Part shown: positions 1-12,013 of the stretch, one piece after another
Position numbering within the stretch: position 1 is the stretch's first letter
Layout: each line of letters opens with the position of its first letter
NCBI GenBank assembly: GCA_024803745.1
Contig: JANJXV010000024.1
Coordinates: 8,836,106 to 8,900,105, forward strand
Reading direction: 5' to 3'
Source: Megascapheus bottae
Lineage: Eukaryota > Chordata > Mammalia > Rodentia > Geomyidae
DNA: 64,000 bases
Position numbers and translations under genes: made by a program
The notes under the pieces: model-generated
What the model was told of the DNA's origin: nothing
The model's input: the letters and a program-made list of their open reading frames with translations, nothing else
Database searches by the model: none

Positions 1-1965
1 CTATTTCAGAGGCTGACAGTGGAAGGAAATAATCTGAGGTCAGCCCAGGCAGAAAGGCTTACGAGGCCCTAGCTAAAAAATAACAGCAAAAAAAGTAGGA
101 TTGGAGTTGTGGCTCAAATAGTACAATACCTGCCTAACAACACGAAGACCTGAGTTTAAACCCCAGAACTTCCAAATAAGACTAACTCACCATCTGAGGT
201 TTTTTTTTCTCTTTTTTTGCCTAGGTGCTATTCTATCCCTCATTATACCCTGCATTTTTTGGCTAGTTTGCAGTTTTCCTTATCTTCCTTTCTCATGATT
301 CTACTTTGTATATACCTTTGTGTACACAAATTGGTCAATGGGATCCACAGATCAAAAGGACATATTATTCAGTAGGTGTCACTTTAGTTGCAAAAATAAC
401 CCTCTTCCCTATAGGAAAGAAAAGCCACAAAAATGTTTGGTGAGTCATTCACTTTATTACCTTTTACTTCCTATCTTTCTCAGATTTCATTTTATTTACT
501 CCTAGTTTGTCTTTAACTTGCTACAATATTTTCTCCAAAATAGCAAATCATACCACTTACCTGTTTGGAATTCATTGGTAGTCATTTGCATTTGATAAAA
601 TAAAGTTGTCATCATCCATTTGCATACCAAACAGGATCCTTGTTATTTTTCTGCTTCCATTTTCAATACTTGTGCTCACATGTTCTGGACCTAAGCCTAA
701 CAATCACTTGCTGTTGGTGGTCAAAGATGCCCCCTTTTGACACAGGGCTTTTCACAATTCATCCTACCTAAATTCCTTTCCTTTCCTTTCAGAAAGAGCC
801 TACTATATCCTTCCTACATCCCCAGCTGTGTGACCCGAGGCTACCTGACATAACCTTTCAATGGCAACTCTAGCATGAACTAACTTCCAGGATTCTAGAT
901 CCATGCACACCCTCAACTACAATCCAGGCGCTATGCAGTTAACACTGAATTGACTTCCCTGTTTGAAAGTTTTTTGCTGTTCTATCTCTCAGTCTTTTCC
1001 TATTCATAGTGATCATTTTCTCAGTGGGCAGAGTTAGCACTGTTGATCTCACTGATTGAACAGTGATGCTGAACACTCTCTATGTGAGCTTTTGAAGGTC
1101 ATTGGCCATGCCTGATCTTACTAATGTCCCAAGGTCAAGTCCATTCAGTAAATGTTCATTGAATGAATGACGCCTATACATTGCTTATAATGCAGTCTGT
1201 GTGATAAGACATTTTATATTTCTGATATTAAACAGAGGCTACCCTTTTCAACACTTTCAGCAGATCTCAGGTTGTGTTTGTTAACCACATTCTTGGCTTC
1301 TTACTTTCTTTGCTTTGCTGTTGGTTTCCAGTTTGCAATGCCCTTTTCTCCATCTCTTGGAGCCAGTAAACTACTCGTCTTTCAAGTTTCATTTCTGTAC
1401 ATGGTTTCTTATCCTTTTCTTCTGAAATTTCAAAATTTTTTCAATATTTGCCTTAATTGACTGCATTGTGCTTTGCACTGTGCTATTTGAATATGGCATA
1501 GTCTTCCCACTAATGTACTGACCCATACCCTAGGGATCAAGAGCTCAATTTTTGTCTTATAAGTAGGGGAGGCTTGATGCTGGTATCTGAATTGATGGAG
1601 CAGCAATGAAGAGACATGAGAATAGAGGTTCTCAATGTTCCTTCTAGGGTGGCTAGTAGTAGAATGGGATTTTTTTCTCTTTTTTTCATATACTTTTTAT
1701 TGTAATTTGGGATTCTTTTCTTTCATGCATTTCCTACTCATTACATGAATGATACTGCTCAGCTCTGAGAACTGCCCCTATTTGTTACCCAATTTGGAGT
1801 TTCATGAAAGAGATGTTTGTTTTGAAAACCATAGGACTGGATGATATCTCAATAAACTAAAGTATTTCCAAAACAAAGAGAAATAATAGGTGAGTATTAT
1901 ATATGCATGCATTTGTATACAAATATACATACACACTTTGTGTGCATATGTGTGTGTTCAAATAT
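1..1965. other. Intergenic, no gene seen
   Basis: AT-rich sequence with only short open frames. An ID-like monomer fragment (plus strand, about 100-172) is the one recognisable element. The neighbouring gene in human (LMOD2) is not visible here. Confidence 0.6.
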
Positions 1966-2039
1966 TAGGCCTTGCATGCTGTCTTTTTGCTGATTGATGG
2001 TGCTCTACCTCTTGAGCCACAACTTCATCCTTTTTTTTG

Positions 2040-2276
2040 TAGGTCATGGGGCTTGAACTCAGGGTGGGCGCTGTCCTTGAGCTCTACAGCTCAACACTAC
2101 CACCCTACCCTTGGGCCTGGGCAGTGCCCCTGCGCTCTTCAGCTTCAGGCTACAACCCCACCCTTGAGCCAAGAGTCTCAGGTCCTTTTGTGTCCAGGCT
2201 GGCGTTGAACCTTGATCCTCAGATCTCAGCCTCCTGAGTAGCTAAAAATACAGGCGTGAGTCACCCGACCAGGCCT
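2040..2276 (-). mobile_element. SINE, B1-like head plus Geo-like tail
   Basis: Minus-oriented copy with the reversed signatures CTCAGCCTCCTGAGTAGCTA and GGGGCTTGAACTCAGGG. A second minus-strand ID-like piece (about 1968-2030) precedes it. Confidence 0.75.
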
Positions 2277-2408
2277 TCATCTTTATTTTTTGTTGGTTAC
2301 TTTGGAGAAACTTAAAGACTTTTCTATCATCACTGGCTTTGAAATGAGATCCTCCAGTTCTCAGCCTTTTGAATAGGTAAGATTGTAGGCATGAGCTTCT
2401 AATGCCCA
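2277..2408 (-). mobile_element. Degenerate B1-like SINE relic
   Basis: Decayed minus-oriented match around TTCTCAGCCTTTTGAATAGG and GGCATGAGC. Confidence 0.45.
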
Positions 2409-2837
2409 ATGTAAAATGTGATTGTCGTCTTTGACACTGGTATTTTGCACTAAATAATCAATTTGTTTTACAATTAGCCATATGATCTGTACAACGTTTG
2501 TTAGCAGTTATTTTAGTCATATGTTTACATTTTTAAAATTAGATGTGTAATTAAGTATACCCATCTTCTCCTACCTACCAAACTTTTTCAGTCATCAGTA
2601 CAATTGTCAAATTTCTCCCTTGCAGAATGAAATGCCAGATGCATATTACTCGCTATTAAAATTATAACAAAGGATCTAGTCAGTCTCTGTTACAATTTTC
2701 AAGTTATCTTTTTGTGAATTTATAACATAATAATCCTTCTTTATGATGGGAGAGGTGTCATCAATTCAGATATAAAATTTTTAAAATTATATTTATGTAA
2801 ACAAATGGTCTAACAATTAGCAGCCCCAAATCATCTT

Positions 2838-3031
2838 TTTTTTTTTTTGGCAGTCCTGGGCTTGAGCTCAGGGCTTGAGCACTGTCCTTGGACTTTCTCA
2901 AGGCTAGAGCTCTATCACCTGAGCCTCAGCACCACTTCTGGCTTTTTTCTATGTATTGGTACCAAGGAATAGAACCCGGGTCTTCGTGCATGCTAGGCAA
3001 GCACTCTACCACTAGGCCAAAGTCTTGGCCT
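2838..3031 (-). mobile_element. IDL-Geo-type dimeric SINE
   Basis: Full-length minus copy: T-run, then reversed Geo half (GGCTAGAGCTCTA), then reversed ID-like half with a B-box remnant. Confidence 0.85.
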
Positions 3032-3095
3032 CCAAGTAATCTTTTATATTGAGTTGGAATTGGAAAATGTAACTTAAAAAATTATACCAAAGGGA

Positions 3096-3287
3096 GGGCC
3101 GGGAGTTTAACTTAGTGGTAGAGTGCTTGCTTAGCTTGCACGAAGACCCAGGTTCGATTCCTCGGTATCACATACATAGAAAAAAGCTGGAAGTGGTGCT
3201 GAGGCTCAAGTGGTAGAGCTCTAGCCTTGAGAAAGTCCAAGGGCAGTGCTCAGACCCTGAGCTCAAGCCAGGTCTGGCAAAAAAAAA
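3096..3287 (+). mobile_element. IDL-Geo-type dimeric SINE with TSD
   Basis: Full-length plus copy with B box GGTTCGATTCC and an A-tail, flanked by ATTATACCAAAGGGA at 3081-3095 and 3288-3302. Confidence 0.92.
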
Positions 3288-3550
3288 ATTATACCAAAGG
3301 GAAAAGCCAGAAGGAAAACACATTTATTTTATATATAGGTGAATATTTTTCTAGATGTTACTTTATTTTTCTGCATCTTTTGATTTTTTCAATGTTTGCC
3401 AGTTGGGAGATATGAATACTAAGCAGGAGGCCAGTGGACAGAAGAAAATACTGAATTCCAGAGAAGCAAGGGACTACTCACCAACATTTTGTTTTTTTCT
3501 CAGTGTTGCCAGAAATTTTTGGTGGCTGTGCAGATACAAGAAACTTGGTG

Positions 3551-3777
3551 GGGCCGGGAGTTTGGCCTAGAGGTTAAAGTGCTTGCCTAGCATGCATGAA
3601 GACCCGGGTTTGATTCCTCGGTACCACATACATAGAAAAAAAAAGCCAGAAGTGGTGCTGAGGCTCAAGTGGTAGAGCTCTAGCCTTGAGAAAGTCCAAG
3701 GACAGTGCTCAGGCCCTGAGTTCAAGCCCAGGACTGGCAAAAAAAAAAAAGAGTCTCATAGACTTAAAAAAAAAAAA
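3551..3777 (+). mobile_element. IDL-Geo-type dimeric SINE with TSD
   Basis: Plus copy flanked by AAGAAACTTGGT at 3538-3549 and 3778-3789. The tail is split: A-run, short unique insert, second A-run. Confidence 0.88.
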
Positions 3778-3789
3778 AAGAAACTTGGT

Positions 3790-5029
3790 ATGTGGAACCG
3801 GAGTGATTTAAATCCTTTCTCTGCAGAAGCTGCCACAAATAAAAATGGCCTATAAAGAAGTGCAAGGTTTAAAAATGCACAAAACACTGAAATGAAACCC
3901 AAACAAATCAAAGTACTTCTTGACATCTATAAATTAAAAGTCATTACTGGTTGAAATAAACTAATAAATCAAACACTATCTATCTCTAATCATATAGAGT
4001 TGCTAAAAATATGAAACAAACATGAAATACTTAGACACACTGGCAAGAGAGTACTTTAAATCCAGAAAGAACTCTGAGGTAATTCCAAATGAATTTTTGT
4101 GTAAGAATTAATTAAGAATTTGAGATTACTCAGACATACCAGCTACCTAATCTACTATTTCAAATGGAAAAAAAATACTTTAATGTTGATGGAGTTGGGA
4201 ATGTGGATCAAGAATGGGTAAACCAGGGAGAAATGATTAAAAACCACCTCTGTTCCAAAAATCTGGGCTGTTTTAATTTCAGAATTTGCATAACTTGATG
4301 GCTGCTGGTTTAGCTGTATGATTATTATTATTACATTTTGTGTTTATAAATAGCACGGGGACATTTCTTCATAAATACGTAAGCAGAAAAATCATATGTG
4401 CATTAGTAGAAAATCATAGATCTTTTATATTTGCAGTAAAGATATTAAAAGAACACTTGTATTATTTAGCTACATTATCACTAATGTCTAATGTCATCTG
4501 GTAGGCAGGCAGGTATTACAGGTTTATAATAAAACAGATGAGTTTGAGAGTTTTATCTTTGTCAAAACTTGCTATTTAGCATTGTGCCAGTTGCCTCTTC
4601 AAGGTTCATTTGCTTTGGCTAAGAATTGGGGTGCTCGTACAAAGCATTTCATGTTGCATGTATCCAACACTTACTTAGGTATTCTATTCTCATATTTTCT
4701 CAAAGCAAACCATCTCAGTGATGAAACCATCTCATGAGTGCAGGCATGAAACAGGGTCAGTGTGTGCTCCTGGGAAGCATAGAGCTTGGGAAGGACGTTG
4801 CAAGACTAACAGAGTGGGCTCTAAAAGGAGTGGTTAGAGAAACATTTAAGAATTGGTAGACACCCTTCCCTGACAAAGGAGGACCATGTTATCTCTAGTA
4901 AACTGCTAGAGCAACTCTTTGGATTTTTACATACAGCGGTTGATAGGGCCTCTGACCTTAATTCATGCATCATTTTGTATAGTTTGGATACTAGAGATCA
5001 CCTAAAGTTCCATGTATTAAAGAACTGGT
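3790..5029. other. Intergenic, nothing recognised
   Basis: AT-rich unique sequence without an open frame of note or an identifiable repeat. Confidence 0.5.
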
Positions 5030-5312
5030 GCTTTTGGAGGTATGGTGGACCTTTGATGGAAGAAGCCTTGCGGGGTGTACTAAGGCCTCGGGGTGTATGA
5101 TCCAAAGAAGACTACAGGAGCAGACACTTTCCCCTGTCTCATTTCCTGGTTAGGAGGTGAGTGGTTTGCTTCATCGTGTGCTTTCCATCCTGGGCCCCCT
5201 AGACACCATAAACCAAAACGTCCACCCAATTGTGGAGTGGAATCTCTAACACTGGGAACTCCAGAAAACCTTTCACCTTTTAAGTTGATTATCTCATATA
5301 TGAAGATAAAGT
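5030..5312 (+). mobile_element. LTR-like relic, possibly MaLR/ERVL type
   Basis: The order of motifs (a TTTGGAGG start, TCATTTCCTGG, a GTGAGTGG stretch, then CCTTTTAAGTTGATTATCTCA at the end) resembles solo LTRs of the mammalian MaLR group. Strongly decayed; no internal retroviral genes are visible nearby. Confidence 0.4.
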
Positions 5313-6956
5313 AATTAGGTCCCGATTAGAATACCAGTTTATTGTTCATGTTTAATGTTAAACATCCCATACTTCTTCAATAAGATAGGTCTATTTTCCC
5401 CCCATAATTGTCATGGACACATTGTTCATTCCAAAGCTCACTGCATCAAGGTAACTGAATAAGTCGCAAGACCATTCAAAGGTGTTAGAGACTGGAACAC
5501 AACAACCAAGACTGCACAATGGCACTTGGCATTTTGGGGCTACATAAATTCACTCAATAGCCCCCCACCTAAGGGGTGTCTTAATACAAGGAATAGAGAT
5601 TCATTCTGAGGCTCACCCCAATGTTAAGTAACCATAATAATTTGAAATTGGCTTTACTTCTAGAACATTAAGAGAGTAACATCTACATTCAAATATTTAT
5701 CTCTTGGTTTTGGAAACAAATCAGACATTTGCAGAATCAGGAATATGATATAGGAAAGCACTTCTTGTCTGAAAACTTCCTAGTCAGAACTCCCACTGTA
5801 CATCTTTTTTAGTTCATCCAAGCCTCAATTTCATAGAAAATTCTGTGAAGATTAACACAGACCAAGATACAAAGATGCTTTAAAAAGGTACAGCCATGCA
5901 GCAGAAATTGCAAGTGCATCTTTTATCTATACAAGTTGGCCAAATCTCTTTTTACAATAAAGAATGATTCAAATGCATAGGTGCTAAGCCACTTAGAAAA
6001 ATGTATGTTTGAAAAAATTCTTAGCAAAAATGCAAACAACAATACATATGAAAAAATATAGTGCTTCTCTTAAAAATAGCTTTTTGCTATTCTACAAAAA
6101 CAAATGATAAAAATGCATAAGAGATGTTGAAATGTTTAGGGGTGTAGAAACTCTCTTTCTTTGCACATGGCTTGTCTGTGCCATGAACATAGTCATGGAA
6201 GCCAAAGCATAGGAGCTGATCAGAATCTACTTAACTATTGAAACATCTCTCTAGACAACTCATTCAAATATATCATATCAAAATAGCACACATGGCTTCA
6301 TCCACAGGAAAGCAATTAAATAAAAGCATACCATGCTTTTCACAGGCAGCTTACAAAGAAAGTAGCTACAAGTCTGAGACTGCGTATATTAGAGTCTCAT
6401 AATCACTTAACTGTGAACATTTTAATCATATCACAAGCTTTAGCAAATATTCAGAGCAAAGTTCATTAGTCTTTAAGAAGAAACAATGCAAAACAAGCAA
6501 ACAAAACCCTTTACAACAGTATAGTCTAGTATAGTTTAAGCGTCAACTATAAGAAACTTGGCCCTTTTACATTACCATGTTTCCTTAATAGACAAAATAA
6601 CAAATACTGTATATATCAGCTACTCTTTGATTTCCATTCTTCAAAACAGATGCAAGTATGTTTCTCATTTTTCCTGAGAATTGTCTCAATTACGTCTTTA
6701 GTAAAACAAAACCAACCAAAAAAACTCTTACAAACACGAATGGAAAGTCCAAAAAGTCCCATATTGCAGCTCAAAAGCTCTTTTGGGTCAGGCATTAATT
6801 CATGGGTTTCCTTACACTTGTCTTATGGATTTGGGACATCATAAGCTTTGCTATTTCACTGTAGTCAATCAGACATGATGATAATGCAGTTTCCTTTCTC
6901 CTAAGTGGTTTCTTTCCGACTACAAATACTAGGTAAAATTTTGATTTTCCTGCCTC
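5313..6956. other. Unique intergenic sequence
   Basis: AT-rich, free of recognisable SINEs and without a supported gene. It could belong to a very long WASL 3' UTR or to flanking intergenic DNA; the sequence does not decide. Confidence 0.45.
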
Positions 6957-7193
6957 CTTTCTTTTTTTCTGGTGGGTTATGGGGCTTGAACTTGGCCTGG
7001 GTGGCTGTCCCTGAGTTCTTCAGCTCAAGGCTACCACTCTACCCTTGAGCCCCACTTCCTGTTCTTTCTAGAGGTTAATTGGACTTAAGATTCTCAGGTC
7101 CTTTTGTGCCCGGGCTGGCTTTGGAACCTTGATCCTCAGATCTCAGCCTCCTGACTGGGTAGCTAGGATTTCCAGACATGAGTTTCCTGCCTC
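6957..7193 (-). mobile_element. SINE, B1-like head plus Geo-like tail
   Basis: Minus copy with GGGGCTTGAACTTGG, CTCAAGGCTACCACTCTACC and CTCAGCCTCCTGACTGG. Confidence 0.82.
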
Positions 7194-9474
7194 TTTTCTA
7201 ATAAGTACATGCAACCAAGTTAGAATCACCCTTCTTTCACCAACAATAAATCTAGGAACTTAAGTTTAAAGTGTTCATGCTGTCCTTTTCTCCTTGGAAG
7301 AACTAGGCTTTAAGTTGCTAGTGCAGCTGTCAACTAATAACTATATAGAAAGATTGTTCCTAAATCTGGTACGTTAAGACTTTAATAATATAGAAAACAT
7401 GTTTATGTCTAAGTGAAGATAATTGATGTAACCAGTTACATCAATTAAAAAAACGAATGAAATAATCTGGGTATACAACGAAAGCTCAACCTTATTTCAA
7501 CCCAGTACTAAATGACAGAAGTATCCCATGATAGCCAAATGCTTGGGCAATATTGGATGACTGCCATCACTGAGCCAAAACACCATCACATGCTCAGTCA
7601 GAGGTTGGCTCCTCAGAGTAAGCCAGCTTTTGTGGCCAGTGATGGACTCGGGATACTGGTAGCTTCTATCAACACTCAGATGGGTCTATGAGAAAGGGAG
7701 AGATGTTATCATAAATCTTCCAGAAACAAAGGACTCTCAAAAAAAAACCCCAAAAATAAATAGGAAAAGAAAACAAGGATACAGTATTACGGTGCATGGA
7801 AAAGAACTGAATAGTTTATATTCATGAGATCCTTTTCACAGATGTGTGGCAAGACCCACAGTCAATTTAAATATGGCATAGTAACTCTTCTGTTAAGTGA
7901 GGAAACCCATGCAGGCCAAAATTCTGCTTGTTCTAAAACAATGGTTTCCCAAACACATCTTTCAATTGTAATAAAAAGGTATTATACTCAAATAATGCAT
8001 ACATCAGATTCAAATAATTTTAAGTACAAACATAGCCTATCTTACTAGATAGTATTTTAAGACCTTACTGTGGCACTGGGAATTAAACTCCAGGTCTCAC
8101 GTTTGCCCTGTCCTGGGCCCTTCTGTTTTTCAGATTTAGCTCTGGCTAGCTGAGTCAGGAACCACACCTAGCTTGTTAGAGATGCAGTCTTCTTAACTTT
8201 TGCCTGGACTAATCCAGAAGCATATCCTCCGTTTCTGCCTCATCTTCTGGAAACAAGGTTTATAAGTAGGTATCACCATACTAGCTGTTTCTTTGGTGTG
8301 TGGTTAAGTGTACTTAATATGTAATGAGAAAAGTATAATCTCCTATCTATCTATCTATCTATCTATCTTAAGCCATGGTAGATGTACCTGGATGTTTTAT
8401 TCTAAACTTTTGAATAGGTTCCCATGGGATGAACACATGTAACGCAAGCAGATCTTAGTATTAGCTATGAAGTAAGATCTGTGTCACATTCCTAAGAGGT
8501 GATTCTACCACATCTTTTTCCCAGTGGTTTCCAAAAAAGGCAGTATTTTTAATATAGCCATCAAAAGAACAAGATTTTGGTCATTTATGCTTTAGAGACA
8601 AAATGTATGTCCATAAAATGTGCAAAGAAAAATCTTCCATTTTCCACTGATTATTTTATGTTATACTATAAATAGACCTAAACCACTCCACTTGTCCTTC
8701 AGGGGCTTGTTCCTAAAGCAAAGTCATTTCAGGAATCCCTGCTGACTAGAGAAATATGATGTGATGGCTCATTTCTGAGGCATCTTTTTCTTCAAAATCT
8801 TCTTAAAGTTTTGCTTTAATACATTCTTGAAAGTGTTCCTTTTTGGACAACAGAAATGACTTTTTAACAACATACTATTCTTGAAATGTTTGTTGAATTT
8901 GGCTAAAGCTCTTCAAGGAATTCTGTGGCATCCTACACTCTGGATTCCATAACTGTTTGATCTCCAGACACCCACTTGTGCCAGGGCCAGTGAAACAGAA
9001 GGTTCTATTTATCACAAAATACATTTCCTGCTTCAAGCAAACACTATCTTTTATGATAGTTTATTGTTTATTAAAAGCTACTTTGTCACATACGAACTGC
9101 TGTATTTGGCACTTACCAAAGCTACTGATAAACTGCTGTTATTATTGTTATATAGCAACCTTCAACCTTTTTGGTATGTGAAGAGAGATCCAGTTTGACC
9201 TTGCAGTGTGAGTGTTCCGAACACCGGCAGTGGCTTCCCAGGAGCTGCTGAGCAGCTGTTCTATTTCCCAACAGAACAGGGTGTAACATTCTTTGCTTAC
9301 CATGTTTATTTAATGGCACACTCTAACTCTCAAGGCAGGCCGTCTGTTGGAAACTCTGACCTTTATCACTAAATGCTGTGGGGTTTGTTTGTTTTGTTTT
9401 TGTTTTTGCTATATTCTCCAATTTAAGTTTGAAAATGTAATCTCTCATACAAATAAATAAAACCACGCTATTTT
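7194..9474. other. SINE-poor flank of the WASL 3' end
   Basis: No identifiable transposon and no supported gene. Further minus-strand AATAAA signals occur here (for example near 9049-9063 and 8397), so longer WASL 3' UTR forms are possible. Contains a (TATC)n microsatellite. Confidence 0.5.
8344..8369. repeat. (TATC)n microsatellite
   Basis: About six tandem TATC units. Confidence 0.9.
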
Positions 9475-11951
9475 GTACTATTTGGGTCAAATTAATTTTA
9501 TTATGCTCTATGATGAATTGCCACCAGTGCATCATCCTATTCACTATACATTTCAAAAAAAAATTCACATACTAAACAAAATTTCAGTTGATAAATGGAA
9601 ATGATTGAAAATCTTCATGAATCTCATACATACAGTATGTGGCTAGCTAAAATTGTCTATCACATAGCATTTAGATAGAAAAAGCCTCATGCTAGTTTGT
9701 TAAATGCAAAGGCTACCGGACAATCATTTAGCTGGATTATACGTGGGAGGCTTTCAGACAAAGCACAGGTATGATGCCACCCCAAGTGCAAGACAGTGGA
9801 GGACTGGAACATGCAACCTTACACCTTACTTGGTAAAGTGCTTTAGTCTTCATGCCCAGACTGAACCCCACAGTTACTGTGTTTCAACTAACAGTAATTT
9901 AGATGGTACAGTAACACATCTTTTCTACTTTGAGGAAAGAGTTAGTTCAATTACCTTTGGCAATAAATATTATTATATACGTGGGGTTTCCAACTCAAAT
10001 GTTATTATACTCCAAGAATTGACATCCAATCTTCAGAGAAGCTTCTGGTAAATTCTCAAATTGGCTGGAAAATCCTAAATCCTTGGCTATAAGAGACATT
10101 TTAAGTTGGCATTATCTTAAAGACACTGTAGGAAATTTTAGACATCTTTTATAATGTAAAGAAGAAAAGTAGCTCATTATTACTTATCTAAAATAATTAG
10201 GATGTCTCATTTGCCATGAGCACAAACTCCTAATTTTACTGATTAGTTGTCCAGCCTCATCCACACAGTCACTGAGCTCAAGCCACAATAAGTGACAGTA
10301 AGCGGAAAACAGCTTTTAGCAGCAAAGAGCACTGTTTGTACAGGAAACAAAAATGTAGAATCTTTCCCATGTGCTTAAATTACTTTTTCAAGGAAGGTAA
10401 CATTCCTTGAATAACTTAAAACTATTTTACTGCACTACTTACTGCTTTCAGTAACTAAACCTTTTAAATTATTTTATGATAACTAGATGCATGATCACAA
10501 GCAATTATGTGATAAACTGGTTAAAATTCAAGCCACATCTTGCAGGTCCAGCCTGTCAAGATCATGCCAATACTTGATTTTGGTCGGTACAATTCTAGAT
10601 AGCATACTTTTTAGTTGGATATGTGTCTATAATAATGAAATACATTTGAAACTACATTCTGCTTATGACTCAATGTGAGAAAAATATATATTTAAATCAG
10701 ATAATTTTCTACCTGAAACTCAAAGTAGGTAGGTGTGATAATTAGCACTATAAATATGAAATAATCACCATTAGGCAGATTAGTGCACTGTAGAAAAAAG
10801 GAAACCCTAATTTTAACACACCATATAGGATGCATAACAAATGTGTAAGTTGTAAAATTTTATTTAAAAAATCTATTAAAATCAGTTATGTGTTTCAGTA
10901 AATTTGACATTGGGACCATTAATCTTTCAAGAAAAAAACGTAATACTTCCCCTGATATTTGACAAAATTCTTGAGAAATTGCCCAAACAAAAATGATTTA
11001 TATAGTGTCTATCTTTGCCAACATATTTTCTCTTTGTGGTTGGTATTTCTGAGTACCTCAAACTGTACAAACTGTAAAGTAAAAGCATTTATTTCCATAC
11101 TATTAAAATAATGTTTTGATAACATTTTAATCAAACACTGGAGTTAACCATATTGGCTATGAAGCAGGAAATTATCCCGGAAACCTGCAAGACTCCAACT
11201 TAAATAATTTCTCAGAATAATACCAAAAATATATTTCAACTTTTTACCAAAAAGGGCCTGCCACATTTGCTATAGCATAAAAAACAGCCTCAAAAACAAG
11301 ACTCCTGTGACTTCAGTCTGCAATGCCACTGTTAAGCCAACACAGGCAATATGATTCCAAGAAGAGGATTGCCATATTACTCATTTGTATCTTTGTAGTC
11401 ATTTTATGCATATGCTAAAATTTGAAAAACTGCAGTGTAGTGATATCTAGAACTGTGCAATGCATCAGCTTCAACATTCATATGTAGCCTTGTATTCCAA
11501 ATGAAGGGACTAAAGAAACCGAAATTTACATCACTTTAAAAAGAATGTAGTGCTATACTAGATTTTAATAAGAAAATTTAGGTACAGAAAAAGTAGGGTA
11601 TGAAAATAGTGTTTTCCTTCTGGCATTATAACTAAATTACATTAAGGTTTATTGTCAGTCTCACATATAATATTTAATTAAACTCCTCTGTTGATGGAAT
11701 GAAAAATATTCACAATAAGTGAGCATTCTGGTGTAAACTTGCACACAATAACAGGGAGTAGATTATGACAAACCTTTACAGATTAAATGAGGTATTGCAC
11801 AGATTAATTAAAAAAAAGCAAAAAGGCAACAAAAATATACAGCAAATTGGTAGAACATTTACATGATAATTTTACAGAATCCATAGACAGAAAGTAGTGT
11901 TTAGTATTTCACCGTAAAAATATATATGAATATATATATATAATATATAGA
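9475..11951 (-). other. WASL: WASL 3' UTR (end uncertain)
   Basis: Sequence downstream of the stop codon. AATAAA signals on the minus strand occur at 11648-11653, 10859-10864 and 9497-9502. The last is followed at about 9440-9470 by a T/GT-rich minus-strand stretch, so cleavage near 9475 is plausible. No SINE is seen from about 7200 to 11951, against several per 10 kb elsewhere, which fits retained UTR sequence. The exact end, or several ends, cannot be fixed from sequence alone. Confidence 0.4.
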
Positions 11952-12013
11952 TCAGTCTTCCCATTCATCATCATCCTCAAAATCTTCTTCATCATCTTCT
12001 TCATCATCCTCAT
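11952..12013 (-). CDS. WASL: WASL coding exon 11 (acidic tail and stop)
   Basis: Terminal coding exon for 20 residues, nearly all Asp or Glu, ending DDDEWED then TGA. The penultimate-region tryptophan is the conserved Arp2/3 contact. Acceptor gttctag|atgag. The split aspartate codon completes with the G of exon 10. Confidence 0.96.

Noticed and set aside
3096..3287. tRNA genes suggested by A-box and B-box motifs
   Set aside because: The motifs belong to tRNA-derived SINEs with A-tails and TSDs; no cloverleaf with a proper acceptor stem is seen.
5093..5314. A 73-codon frame near 5.1 kb
   Set aside because: It overlaps an LTR-like relic and has no recognised family.
1..7000. Exons of LMOD2, the neighbour of WASL in human
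   Set aside because: I expected this gene on the left but found no matching coding segment; it probably lies outside the window.
8344..8369. Regular repeat considered as a CRISPR-like array
   Set aside because: It is a simple tetranucleotide microsatellite without spacers in a mammalian genome.
9704..10051. A 115-codon plus-strand frame
   Set aside because: It is antisense to the WASL 3' UTR, has no recognisable domain and no promoter or splice context.
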